Positions 9,180 to 19,160 of a stretch of DNA of 64,000 bases are shown here, one piece after another. A program made the position numbers and the translations under genes. Under the pieces are notes generated by a model, which was not told the DNA's origin, searched no databases, and saw only the letters and a list, made by a program, of their open reading frames with translations. Numbering within the stretch: the stretch's first letter is position 1; every line of letters begins with the position of its first letter. Source of the DNA: Ypsolopha sequella (lineage: Eukaryota > Arthropoda > Insecta > Lepidoptera > Ypsolophidae); NCBI GenBank assembly GCA_934047225.1, contig OW203989.1, positions 13,057,977 through 13,121,976 on the forward strand, read 5' to 3'.

Positions 9180-12100
9180 CTTGTTTTTGTTTTTAGGTAT
9201 TTACATTTTAAGTTATTTGTTTTAGTTTTAATTGTTTGTTTTTTTTTTATTTTTTTTGGTTTTAGGTACGAGTATTTACATTTTAAGTTATTTATTCTTA
9301 CAATTACTCGGCTTCGCATGTCGCAGACAGATGGCCCCTGTGCACCAGCCAGTAGCCAAAGCCAGCAGTCGTCGGAGGACCGTTTGCAGTGTCCGGAATG
9401 TTTTAAATCTTTTAAGGGGCAGAGAGGCCTCAACATTCATAAAGGAAACTTACATCGTTCATTAAGCCAAAATGCAGAAATCGTCACCATTAAGACTCCC
9501 GCTTGCAAACCACCGCTTTCGGAAAGGCTTGGATACCTGAAAAATAACATCCAAGTTATAAAAAGAATCCCACGGGGTGCACGTATCTCAGTGGCGGCCT
9601 CTCTGTCTCAATCAATAAATAATGTAATTTTATTTAATGATGTTCAAAAATGGGAAAACCTACTCACGTTTGTATACCGGACGCTGCACGTGTGCAGAGG
9701 AAGAGACGCTCCAGGCTCCCTTACACAAAAAATAAAAGACAACTGTAAAAAGCCCAGAGACGTGGATCATGATATTACAAACACCAGGCGATACAACGAA
9801 CCAACTACTTTCAACATAATTAAACAAATTGAAGGTAAAGTAAATGATGGGGATATCAAGGGAGCCGCCCAACTTCTCTTCTCCGACGACTGCGTGGCCC
9901 CCAACAACCATGATACACTTGCGGCACTAGCGTCCAAGCACCCACCTTCAGCAATAGGGAGCCAGCCACCTGAACCACCAAAGCCATCGGACCGCACACC
10001 TGAAACGACAGCAGAGGAGACGTTGGCCGCAATAATGTCATTCAGAAATGGATCGGCGGGTGGCCTCGACGGTCTTACACCACAACATTTAAAAGATCTT
10101 TTATGTAAATCCATCGGAGAAACTAGCCGGACGCTACTGCATGACATTACGCGTCTGGCGAACCTTATGCTGTCGGGGAAAGTGTGCGAAGAAATAACCG
10201 ACGTACTTTATGGTGCAAATCTTATCGCCTTAAAGAAGAAAGACGGTGGCATAAGACCAATTGCTGTCGGCAATACAATCCGCCGCATGGTATCAAAAAT
10301 ATGCTGCAGTCATATTTTACCAGACCTTTCTGCAAAATTTCAACCTATACAACTGGGATTCGGGTGCAAGGGAGGCTGCGAGGCGGCTGTTCACGCTGCT
10401 CGCACCTTTTTAGCACACGACATAGGTCAAGTGTTGCTGAAGGTGGATGTTTGTAATGCTTTCAATTCAGTGGGCAGGGACGCCCTCTTGTCACAGGTTA
10501 AAGAGAACTCACCTGCAATTTACAATTATATATACCAGTGCTATGGTAAACCATCAAAATTAATTTACAAAAATGAAATGTTACAATCTGAAACAGGCTG
10601 TCAACAAGGAGACCCGCTTGGACCAGCAATCTTCAGTCTAGCGATTCATCCGGTAATAACAGCTCTAAATTCTAAATTCAATATTTGGTATTTAGATGAC
10701 GGCACTATAGGAGGCGATGCTATTTCAGTTCTTAACGACCTAAAATATATAACAGAACAATTTAAACAACTGGGCCTTCAGCTCAATTTCTCAAAATGTG
10801 AACTGTTTCTATCCGATTCTATACCTACGGTAGAAAAAGAAGACATGATTTTAAAATTTAATAATCTGGCTCCCGACATTAAAATCCTCGATAAGCAGTC
10901 GCTTCGCCTTCTTGGTGCCCCCATACATGAAGACTCAATCCCTGCCTATGTAAACGAGCAAATATCTAAATTCCTCGCATCCTCCGAACGACTATCAAAA
11001 ATTAACCCCCACATGGCTCTGTTTATCATCCGTTTCTGCTTGTTTGTCCCAAACTTAACTTATGTTCTCCGCTGCTCAGTTATGTGGAAATTCAACACCC
11101 TCCTTAAACTATTAGATAATACAATTGCAGAAACTCTTGGTTCCATATTAAATTGCTCGTTTACAGAACGGAGTTGGGATCAAGCCACGCTCCCCGTCCG
11201 CTTCGGTGGCCTGGGAATCAGAAAAATTTCAAGTGTAGCGCTCCCTGCCTTCCTGTCCTCCGTCAATGGTACCAATGCTCTCTTCGGTAATATAATTAGC
11301 CCGTCACTCGGTGACGTTGAGGCATTGGACCTGACGGAGGCCAGAAATGCATGGACACTAGCTTGTCCAGGCGAACCCCTGCCCATTGTCTTGCACTCCC
11401 AAAAACAATGGGACGAGCCACTCTGCAGGAAAGTCCAACAAAATCTTCTAGAAACTGCCAAAAGCCCTGTGGAGCAAGCTCGTCTCCTTGCTGTCAAGGA
11501 ACATGAGGCTGGGTACTGGCTGCAAGCAATGCCTTCAGCAGCAATCGGGACTCTTCTCGATAAGACTGCTTTTACAATGGCTGTCTGTCTGCGACTCGGG
11601 GTTAAGATAAACGAACCACATCGCTCCCAATGTGGAGCAAGCGTTGACCTACTAGGCCACCACGGCCTTTCATGTCGTCGAAGCGCTGGCCGCCTATCCC
11701 GCCATGCAAATCTTAACGATGTCATCCGAAGGGCGCTTGTCACCGTTAACGTGCCGGCAATATTAGAGCCCCAAGGTCTCTCACGTGGCGATGGCAAGAG
11801 GCCCGACGGCATGACACTCGTTTCGTGGAGAAACGGGCGGTCGTTGGTGTGGGACGCTACGTGCGTAGATACGCTTGCTCCGTCCCACCTTCCGGCGACC
11901 GCAAAAAAGGCGGGTGCGGCGGCAGCAACGGCTGAATTAGCTAAGCGGCGCAACTATGCAGCCCTGGGAGCGGGTTACATATTTGCGCCGTTTGCCGTCG
12001 AAACACTGGGGCCGTGGGGGCCAGAGGCGCGTCGACTGTTCCACGAAATATCGTCGCGCCTGGTCGATGCCTCGGGTGACCCGAGGGCTGGCGCGTACCT

Positions 12101-12310
12101 CGGACAACGGATAAGCTTAGCCATCCAACGAGGTAACGCTGCCAGTGTCTTGGGTGCCCTCCCATCTGGCAGCGATTTGGAAAAAGTTTTTTATTTAATT
12201 TAATTTGTTTTAGGTAATTTATTTATTTTTACTTAGTTTAGATCTAAATTATTTTTTCTTAAAAGTTTGTATGAATAAATAAATTCCACATCTAATAAAA
12301 AGATATGTAA
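9180..12310 (+). mobile_element. RLE-type non-LTR retrotransposon, near full length
   Basis: The 5' UTR (9180-9317) contains a duplicated TTTACATTTTAAGTTATTT motif (9201-9219 and 9276-9294). It leads into one long frame (9318-12203) and an AT-rich 3' UTR ending around GAATAAATAAATTCC (12,270-12,285). No LTRs and no terminal inverted repeats are seen. The true 5' end and a target-site duplication could not be fixed by eye. It is the only copy in this window that keeps the reverse transcriptase. Confidence 0.65.
9318..12203 (+). CDS. RLE-type LINE protein: C2H2 finger, reverse transcriptase, Cys-His knuckle and restriction-like endonuclease
   Basis: The 961-residue protein begins at ATG 9318. 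A single C2H2 finger CPECFKSFKGQRGLNIHKGNLH spans residues 25-46 (Cys25, Cys28, His41, His46) and probably binds target DNA. The reverse transcriptase spans about 245-500: GGLDGLTPQHL, KKKDGGIRPIAVGNTIRRM, LLKVDVCNAFNSV (Asp 377), GCQQGDPLGPAIFSL and WYLDDGTIGG (YLDD 458-461). Near residue 770 the knuckle reads HRSQCGASVDLLGHHGLSC, with the first Cys of the related copy (HRCPCGA) replaced. The endonuclease shows RPDGMT (about 828), LVWDATC (about 845) and KRRNYAAL, matching PD...D...KxxKY. The layout is that of single-ORF R2-group elements, but the reverse transcriptase differs clearly from the Dong copy nearby; the clade is not certain. The 257-codon antisense frame at 11180-11953 is a shadow. 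Confidence 0.85.
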   Translation: MSQTDGPCAPASSQSQQSSEDRLQCPECFKSFKGQRGLNIHKGNLHRSLSQNAEIVTIKTPACKPPLSERLGYLKNNIQVIKRIPRGARISVAASLSQSINNVILFNDVQKWENLLTFVYRTLHVCRGRDAPGSLTQKIKDNCKKPRDVDHDITNTRRYNEPTTFNIIKQIEGKVNDGDIKGAAQLLFSDDCVAPNNHDTLAALASKHPPSAIGSQPPEPPKPSDRTPETTAEETLAAIMSFRNGSAGGLDGLTPQHLKDLLCKSIGETSRTLLHDITRLANLMLSGKVCEEITDVLYGANLIALKKKDGGIRPIAVGNTIRRMVSKICCSHILPDLSAKFQPIQLGFGCKGGCEAAVHAARTFLAHDIGQVLLKVDVCNAFNSVGRDALLSQVKENSPAIYNYIYQCYGKPSKLIYKNEMLQSETGCQQGDPLGPAIFSLAIHPVITALNSKFNIWYLDDGTIGGDAISVLNDLKYITEQFKQLGLQLNFSKCELFLSDSIPTVEKEDMILKFNNLAPDIKILDKQSLRLLGAPIHEDSIPAYVNEQISKFLASSERLSKINPHMALFIIRFCLFVPNLTYVLRCSVMWKFNTLLKLLDNTIAETLGSILNCSFTERSWDQATLPVRFGGLGIRKISSVALPAFLSSVNGTNALFGNIISPSLGDVEALDLTEARNAWTLACPGEPLPIVLHSQKQWDEPLCRKVQQNLLETAKSPVEQARLLAVKEHEAGYWLQAMPSAAIGTLLDKTAFTMAVCLRLGVKINEPHRSQCGASVDLLGHHGLSCRRSAGRLSRHANLNDVIRRALVTVNVPAILEPQGLSRGDGKRPDGMTLVSWRNGRSLVWDATCVDTLAPSHLPATAKKAGAAAATAELAKRRNYAALGAGYIFAPFAVETLGPWGPEARRLFHEISSRLVDASGDPRAGAYLGQRISLAIQRGNAASVLGALPSGSDLEKVFYLI

Positions 12311-12784
12311 TAAAATAATAAATGTATATTGGTGAGGAAATTCATGTTTTCTTCCAACTAACAACTTGTAATAATCATACAAAAGGTCACTTTATTTCAC
12401 ACGGGAAATATTGAAGTTTTGTGAAAAGCCGCTACTTTCGATATCGATGTATTTTTTTGAATTAATAGCAATTCACAAAAATGTTTAGTTTTTGTAGACA
12501 TTTTTCCAAGGAGTTTAAAAAATAGAAAGAAAGAAAAATGTTTATTTAGTATCAAAACTTAAAACTTAATAACTAGTTATACATAATAATGAGGAATTTT
12601 TAGGGACATTTTTACTACTTAAAAACTAAATTATACCAAAAGCGTCTCCGCGCAGCATAATGTTGCAGCTGTAGTCACGATTCTGGTTTTCAGCGGGTGC
12701 CCAGGTTTTTAGATTGGGTTGGCATCCAGTCATACACATTTATAAACAAGGTTATACACATTTTTAAACAATACAAATTACATC
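12311..12784. other. No gene seen
   Basis: AT-rich sequence after the LINE. The part 12,530-12,730 has mixed composition (GCGTCTCCGCGCAGCATAAT) and may be repeat debris, but no family is recognised. Confidence 0.35.
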
Positions 12785-13512
12785 AGCCTGTGTTCGTCCA
12801 CTGCCTCTCCAATATTTCGCCACTCTTAGCGGTCCTGCGTCATCCTCATTCAGCCGCTACCCGCAACGTCCTTTAGGTCCAGCGGACATCACGAGGTCAG
12901 CCTACGCAAAGCTTTGCTGTACGTGGTCCCCATTCCAACGCCTTTCGGCCCCAACGTCCATCGTGTCGGTGACAAATATGACCAGCCCACTGCCACTTCA
13001 GCTCACTAATTCGGCAGACTATGTCAGTAATTTTCAATCTCTGACGGATTTCCTCGTTCGGATTATATCCCAAGCAAAGCCTGCTCCATAGCTCGTTGAG
13101 CGATCTTAAATCGGCGGAATAAGCCCTTGGCAAGAAACCGCGTTTCAGTGCCGTACGTCATCACTGGAAGGACGTACTGGTTAATATACTTTAGCCTTTA
13201 AGCACTTCGGTATTGGTGACGTAGATATGTGACGCAACTTCTCGAATACTGCCCATCCCAAGCATATTCTTCTGTCAGCCTCGGCGTCGAATTTGTTTTT
13301 ACGCGGCTGGATAATTTGACCCAGGTAAACATGTTTTTGAATAACTTCGATGCTGATATTGTTGACAGATGACATGACAGTTGGAAATGGATTTAGTCTT
13401 ATCCAAATTCATCCGCAAGCCCACTCGTCTGAAAGAATCGCTTAGGTTGCGCAGCATTCCCTGCAGTTCTTGCAGCGATTTAGCCATTGTCACGATGTCA
13501 TCGGCAAAGCGA
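12785..13512 (-). pseudogene. 3' end of an RTE-like LINE, decayed reverse transcriptase
   Basis: Read on the minus strand, the fragment opens at the catalytic box RFADDIVTMAKS (13,512 downward), then SLQELQGMLRNLSDSFRRVGLRMN and LDKTKSISN. After frameshifts come ISIEVIQKHVYLGQIIQPRKN, FDAEADRRICLGWAVFEKLR, a YGTET-like region, and LKWQWAGHICHRHDGRWGRK near the end. These are the typical post-FADD segments of RTE-clade LINEs (YLGQ, AGHxxR). The minus strand ends in GCAGTGGACGAACACAGGCT, the usual lepidopteran 3' end of this type. At least three frame breaks and 5' truncation make it dead. Confidence 0.8.
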
Positions 13513-14467
13513 ATTTATTCTCAGTGCATTTAAAATACAACTAGATTGTTAACCACGCGCGTGACGCTTTTTGTAATTTTTTTCATGTTTTTATAATTCT
13601 TTCTGACGTTCTGGCTCCAAACTAGCGCTCCGGGAAGTAACAAGACCTTTCCGCCTTAATGTAATAATCTACTATTATAAAATCTAATAGTTATGAGTAG
13701 GTAGAAGCTTTAAGGCAAAATTCAGGTTTTATAAAAGAAATATTTTTCTAATTATAATTCTTTTTTAAAAATTTTCACTGATTGTAAAACGGACTAACTT
13801 CAGAACCAAACATGAGTTGTAATAAGAGTATGACTGCCCAAGTTTTTTGTTAGTTTCGAATCAAACAGACATAAAATATTTTGCTATACTATAATGGACA
13901 ATGTACAATATTGTTTCACTAAGTGCTGACAATCGCAAATATTAAATAATGGCCAATATAATTTTGCCTAGACTAGCACAGTTCAAAAAGAAAATGTTTA
14001 AAAAAAGACAACTTGTACATATATTAATAAAAAAATATGACAAATTGCCTATCATGCCGATTCCGAAAATAACATGTTGTCGTGCAACACAATATAGTAG
14101 AGAAGTCAAGAGAAGAGACACTTAATTAACTTTAAAACGAGGCAGAAACTTCCTCCTCCTTTGACTTGTGGTGGAGGGGAGCGCCCCCATTTACCCCCAT
14201 TAGGCTCGCTAAGGCTGCCACACGTCGCATTATTTGGTGAAGTTCTCAACGAGGTCAAATACTGCAAACTTGCCTTCTTCCTAAAGTGTATTGCAAACCT
14301 GACTCTGACTTCGTAACGCTTATATATTTCGTCACTAAGCATGATGGTAGAGCGTGCGTAATGTATCGAATTTGTTTTAGTGTTCCGTTCTACAGACACT
14401 CGTTTTATTAAAAAAAAAACACTTCGGTGGTTGTAAAAGGGCAAATTCATCAATCCTTATTTTAAAC
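13513..14467. other. No gene seen
   Basis: Mostly AT-rich. The 115-codon minus frame at 14106-14453 has no recognisable domain; a GC-richer patch (14,140-14,220, GGAGGGGAGCGCCCCCATTT) stands out but is not assigned. Confidence 0.35.
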
Positions 14468-14690
14468 TAGCTATTTCCCGCGATTTCATCCGCATGAAAG
14501 AAGATAATGCGGCCATGAAGATTCCCTTAGGAATCCCGCAGTAAAAAGTATTCTAGTTTTTAAGTTGGATAATAAGTTATCGAGCAGTGATCTCTTTTCC
14601 TTCTTGCTTTGTAATCCATGTTTCACTGCTGAGAATGGTACAGTGGTAACCACATCAAAACCCGTTCAGTAGTTTTTGCGTGATACATTC
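14468..14690 (+). repeat. Lepidopteran interspersed repeat fragment
   Basis: The words GCTATTTCCCGCGATTTCAT, CGCATGAAAGAA, CATCAAAACCCGTTCAGTAG and TTTTTGCGTGA occur in this order, the common lepidopteran repeat of the form 'cccgcgacttcgtccgcgtg ... aaatccgttcagtagtttttgcgtg'. The copy is diverged and has no coding capacity. Confidence 0.6.
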
Positions 14691-15195
14691 AGTTTTTTTT
14701 TTATCAGTATCGTGCACCGCTATTTTTTTGGAAAATGTTCTATGAATAGACAAGCTTTTTTCTCTAACAGTTTTTTAAAGTATTTAATATACTTAGCTAC
14801 ACAATTTTAAGTTTTTGTTATTTTTCTACCTATCCCGTTTTTTCAAAGAAGTTATCTTTGATGGTATCACCATCTGTTATACAATTGCTTCAACTAATTT
14901 CGCATTAGAACTTTTTATTTACCAAAATAGATGACGCTATTTAAATGAAATAATTGAATGATTATTTTTGCGCATTCTGATAACGAAGATTTTTGATTTT
15001 TTTTATGTATGAAAATGTTATACGCTACATAACTCTAACCAAAGTTTTCTTGTATTTTTCTTTAAAACAATCGTTCGTAACATTTATAGACCTTCATCGC
15101 CAGAAATTATTATTTGCTATGTGACTTTTAACTGCTAACGGTAGAAAAGTAAATCCCAAAAATCCTTAAGGCGTTGCAAAATGCGAAAGTGCTGC
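14691..15195. other. No gene seen
   Basis: AT-rich sequence with long T runs and no supported feature. Confidence 0.4.
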
Positions 15196-15745
15196 CATCA
15201 TCATCACACGTGAGTGTTCAAACCCCATGTAATAATAATTAAGGCGATTACCGTCACCAAATTAGCAGCTCGATGTTTGTCTGCATGAATATCGACGGAA
15301 ACGACATTGAAATAACGTTCAAATCAGTGCACAATGCGTGGTAGCTGTTACGACGCTCGCTGCGTCCTTGAAAGGGCAAAATAGGAGAAAATAATACTTT
15401 TCACATGGGCGTCATTGTTCGATTGAATAATTCTATGTTATATTTACAGCTATCAAGTTTATCTATTTATCAAAGCATAAATGAATTAAATCACCTAAGC
15501 CGCTTAGGAGCAGTAGGAAATCCAAGCCAAAAAACACCATTCAGTTGAAACAATTTTTCATATAGAAGTTTTGGTAGTACGAAAAATAAAAACGTTGCGT
15601 ATGTTGTCCTAGAGTTGATAATCCATAAAACATTTTTTTAATATTTTTGGTTTGGCCATAAAAGAGGAGTAGGCTTTAGAAAGTACCCATTTGGCGGTAT
15701 TAAGGGCCTTAAGTAAGTCAGCTCAGGCGAGTTTTAATAATATTT
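15196..15745. mobile_element. MITE family B right end, interrupted by a TTAA MITE
   Basis: Left piece 15,203-15,238 (ATCACACGTGAGTGTTCAAA, then CCCCATGTAATAATAA) and right piece 15,713-15,738 (GTAAGTCAGCTCAGGCGAGT, then TTTAAT) together match the unbroken end at 29,038-29,102 (CAATCACACGTGAGTGCTCA through GTCAGCTCACGCGAGTTTTA). The gap is exactly the TTAA-flanked MITE at 15,239-15,712, so it is a nested insertion at the TTTAG/TTAA site of family B. Confidence 0.7.
15239..15712 (+). mobile_element. TTAA-flanked MITE (family C), copy 1
   Basis: This 474-bp element begins TTAAGGCGATTACCGTCACC and ends TTGGCGGTATTAAGGGCCTT-AA. The two ends are imperfect inverted repeats, and TTAA is present at both borders (15,239-15,242 and 15,709-15,712), as expected for piggyBac- or Kolobok-type transposition. 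There is no coding capacity. The copy at 21,571-22,045 is very similar in opposite orientation; the copy at 18,655-19,160 is more diverged. Confidence 0.75.
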
Positions 15746-16429
15746 TAGTAAACTTAAGCTGAAAAAATCTTCGAGCTGAAAGATTTTAAATACATATTTT
15801 GTTAACAAATTATGCATATAAATATTTGGTCCAAATTTATCAACTTTACAAAAAAAAAAAGTGGTGTTTAAAAAGTTAATTAATAAAATGTTATGGGCAG
15901 TTGATTGGCATATTATTTTATATTTCAATAAGTTGATAAAGAGTAGAAAGATTACAAAAAACGTATATTTTATAATTTATATTTTTTTGTACGGAACACT
16001 CAAAGCGTGACCGCGACTCACTCTAGACACTTTTTTGTGTTCTTTATTATGTTCGTTATTCAAATAACAGAAGTGGAGTAGCTCTAACGTGCCGTGACGA
16101 TTTAAGAGCACGCTTCCAGCGTTTGCTCGACTTACTAAATGGGGGTTTTGCATCTAGTTTGCTTACAGCCAAGGATTAGAATATACTAAGTGGTACTAGC
16201 TTACAATAATGTTATGTTTCTGCTTTGCTGTCATAAATGGAATGGGTAAAAAAGATGTGCTTGAGATATTCACGTCCAAAAATCACAATTTTTATCACTT
16301 ATTGATTGTCTCACTCACTCATATAAAACCTAAATCACTTCCAGGTGACTTAGAAACTTGAAACTTGGGAAACATAAAGTTAAATATTTATAACACAAAG
16401 GAAAAAATTCAGAAAATTACTTATATTTC
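15746..16429. other. No gene seen; degraded lepidopteran repeat piece
   Basis: TTGTACGGAACACTCAAAGC at about 15,987-16,006, followed by GTGACCGCGACTCACTC, looks like a decayed minus-strand end of the GGGTACGGAACCCT repeat family. The rest is unassigned. Confidence 0.35.
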
Positions 16430-16669
16430 ATTATTGTAGAAGTTATTAGTGACCAAGATATTGCAACTATCCTTGTGAAAATGTCAAATTCGACATTTTT
16501 GAATATCGAATACGTCCCATTCTGTCAATTTGGAAAATTTAAACTCTGCATATACTGTATCTTTTGATCCTTAATCTAAGGTACTATCTCCAGCGTTCTT
16601 ACATGTGTATCATTTTAAAGCTATAATATGTTTTACGCCTAACTACAAAAAGATGAAAAAAATACGGGA

Positions 16670-17035
16670 TCCATCCATTGGCCTGTCTTCGTCCACTGCT
16701 AGTCATAGGCCTTTTTTTTAATTCCGCCAGTGTAAGTGGTTCACCTGAAAGAAATGCCCATACTCACACACGCTGGGCAGGCGGGTTGAAGAGCGCGGTG
16801 GCGAAACCATCGCAATAGTGACGCCGCTGCCGTCAGCAGTCTGTTTTATAAGAGACCGGCGATTGGGGATTAATATACCGCCATCAATCGGTCCCAGGCA
16901 TGCTGGGCCACCTGGTTGTGCCTGAGAGCTGTCCTCTTACTCTCTCCCGAATAACTTCGTAGGGATTTGTGAGTAAGATGGTGATACCTCTACAGTGGAG
17001 CTTGGCATCAGTTCTACCACCTAGCGGGATAAAAT
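16670..17035 (-). repeat. Lepidopteran LINE/SINE-like repeat inserted in family A
   Basis: The block starts CCATCCATTGGCCTGTCTTC and GTCCACTGCTAGTCATAGGC, the reverse complement of the common lepidopteran end 'GCCTAtgaCTAGCAGTGGAC'. It continues with CCATACTCACACACGCTGGG, CAATCGGTCCCAGGCATGCT and CTTACTCTCTCCCGAATAAC. The same family is present in plus orientation at 55,160-56,020 (CATGCCTGGGCCCGATGGAT, GGGGGAGAGTAAGAGGACAG). No open frame of note. Confidence 0.6.
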
Positions 17036-17092
17036 GCAGAAGTTATTACATGTGGTTTATTAAAATGAAGAAAACCATCAGAATAGTTTTTC

Positions 17093-17322
17093 CACGGAAC
17101 AATTATGAAGAGGAGTTGTTGATGAATGGAGGCATGTTACGATTGATGGTGGCATAACGTCACAAACGAGGGCGATTGCGATTGGTGACATATGCTCTGT
17201 GTGCTCCGTAATTGGTGGAACGCGGAGCCAACCTTCCCTCTGCCTTCCATCCCGCGTAGTGTCACACAATGTTCCCTAGAGAAATGAACTGTCAGCAACT
17301 CTTCTTCGTAATTGTTCCGTGA
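17093..17322. mobile_element. Foldback MITE, 230 bp
   Basis: The left arm CACGGAACAATTATGAAGAG-GAGTTGTTGA (17,093-17,122) pairs with the right arm TCAGCAACTCTTCTTCGTAA-TTGTTCCGTG (17,293-17,322). Arms of about 30 bp with few mismatches flank a noncoding interior, inside the family A repeat. Confidence 0.65.
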
Positions 17323-17590
17323 GGTTTTCTTGTATAAAGATATATACATATATTGTTTATATTGTTATTTATTTTAATTCCATTTTAACTCTACGATTTT
17401 GAAAATAATTTTAAAATAAATTTCCAACTAATTGAAATATTGGCACTACTTAGAAGCTTCGAGTCTAACGAATCACTATCATAGAAAGCTGTAGAAATAA
17501 AATAATTGCAAAAAAATAGGGATTTTTGTGATTTAGCGCATTTTACGATTTTCATGCCAATTTCACAGTGCTAGTCGCCTTAATAAGACC

Positions 17591-18052
17591 ATTAGGATAC
17601 ATAGAGTTGAATGGATCGTAAGTGTCAAGATTAGTTGATCGTTAAAAGTTTGTGTTCCATACGATATGCACGGGATTCTCATTACCGAGCCTAATGACAT
17701 TCGCGTGGGTGAAACTTATATAAATTCTATAAATTAAATTCAGTAGCAAAGACCCTTACAAACAAGTGAAGAACGTTGAACATTATTACAGTTGTGACTG
17801 AAGGAACCTCCACAAACCTCGGCACCAATTTGATGTCAATTCTTTTTTCAGCGAACCCAAAAATCCTGCACTGCCTTTGACCTCAGCCCCTGTTTCACAT
17901 TCATGTTTTTGGTGGAATTTTACATACAGAGATCAGTAACAACTTGAAAAATTATCTTGACAGTCTCTCTTTGGCGGAGTGAAAGGTAAAATTTGTGCGC
18001 AAAGTCTCCCCCACTATCCGTGAACTCTGAGCGTACTCGGAACCACAGATAA
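17591..18052. other. No gene seen
   Basis: Unassigned sequence with mixed composition; no supported frame or repeat. Confidence 0.35.
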
Positions 18053-18380
18053 TGGTGTCGATTCGGTGTAACACGACTCAAGTTATTTGAAAGGACTAAC
18101 CTTATTTTAAACGTCCTGTCTTTGTCTTTTCGAGTAAGAAAGAAAAAGAAAAAACACTTAAATTAAGTTTAGTACTTTCAAATAAGCGAATCGACACTAA
18201 AATAATACTTAGGAACTAATGTTAAAGGTGAGACAATGGTGTCGATTGGACGCAACACAACTTAACTTGTTTGACAGGAATAAACTAATTTTAAGTGTCC
18301 TGTCTTTGTCTTTTCGATAAGTTTAGTCCTGTCAAATAAGTTAAATCGTGTTATACCGAATTTGACCGAATCGACCTCAT
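18053..18380. mobile_element. Two head-to-tail foldback MITEs of one family
   Basis: Copy 1 (about 18,053-18,200) and copy 2 (about 18,237-18,380) both open with GGTGTCGATT and share GTCCTGTCTTTGTCTTTTCG in the middle. Each ends in the reverse complement of its start (TTTCAAATAAGCGAATCGAC and TTTGACCGAATCGACC). They are about 36 bp apart. Copy 1 lacks part of its right arm relative to its left. Noncoding. Confidence 0.6.
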
Positions 18381-18654
18381 TGTGACGTTATTTATTGTGC
18401 CAAGTGTCAATTTTAATTGAATGTTTGCCAACTTGTGTAATCGTTTTTTTTTACCCTTAAGTAAAGTACTCTTAGAAACGTAATTAATAAGTAGATGGCC
18501 CTAATTATGTCGCCCGTGAGTGGACATAAAAAACGAAAAATAAAACCATTGACAAAGGTCAGTGTTGTTGAAATGATAAATCTCTGACAATCCACAGGGA
18601 AATTATTTACACTAACAGCAACACCGATCTGCACTTTCAACCAAGCGACTCTAC

Positions 18655-19160
18655 TTAAGGCGATTACCGTCACCAAATTAGCAGCCCGATGTTTGTCGGT
18701 ACGAATATCGACGGAAACGACATTGAAATAACGTTCATATCAGCGCGCAATGCATATAGTGGTTGATACGACGCTCACTGCGTCCTTGATAAGGCGAAAA
18801 AGGAAAAAATAATACAGTTAATACGTGCGATTGTCGGCTTTTGGTGAAACATCATCATGCACTAGTTTCGCTATGTCGGCATTATCAATGGATATATTAC
18901 CTTTATCCACAAACAGTGTTTGTGCAATATATAAATAAACCATCCATATCCCTTGATAATGCTGACATGGCAAAACTAGTGGGGAAATTGTTAAATTATA
19001 GGTCGTGAAATAGTTCTAGTATTTATTTGTCCAAAAAATAATGTTGCATATGTTGTCTAAGAGTTAATAATTCATAATAATTTTTTTCAATATTTTGGTT
19101 TGGCCATAAACGCGGAGTAATCCTTAAAAAATACCCATTTGGCGATACTGAGCTCCTTTA
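18655..19160 (+). mobile_element. TTAA MITE (family C), copy 2, carrying an insertion
   Basis: The left end TTAAGGCGATTACCGTCACC (18,655-) matches copies 1 and 3; the right end TTGGCGATACTGAGCTCCTT has drifted and the final TTAA reads TTTA. Homology to the other copies covers 18,655-18,815 and about 18,990-19,160; between them lies a block starting GCGATTGTCGGC that is absent from the others (see 18,825-18,990). Confidence 0.65.
18825..18990. mobile_element. Foldback repeat inserted in the TTAA MITE
   Basis: The arms GCACTAGTTTCGCTATGTCG-GCATTATCAA (18,858-18,887) and TTGATAATGCTGACATGGCA-AAACTAGTG (18,954-18,982) are inverted. The start GCGATTGTCGGCTTTTGGTG and AAACATCATCAT recurs at 24,562-24,595 (GCGATTGTCGGCACTTGGTG), so this is a separate dispersed family. 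Confidence 0.55.

Larger units (their letters stand above)
16430..17590. repeat. Family A repeat, copy 2, with two insertions
   Basis: Segments 16,440-16,665, 17,036-17,090 and 17,430-17,580 follow the order of copy 1 (410-560, 600-660, 770-885): AAACTCTGCATA, then ATGTGGTTTATxAAAAT and GAAAACCATC, then TATTGGCACTACTTAG and GCCAATTTCAC. The extra blocks 16,670-17,035 and 17,093-17,322 are insertions described separately. Confidence 0.55.

Noticed and set aside
11180..11953. 257-codon minus-strand frame
   Set aside because: Antisense shadow of the RLE LINE protein.
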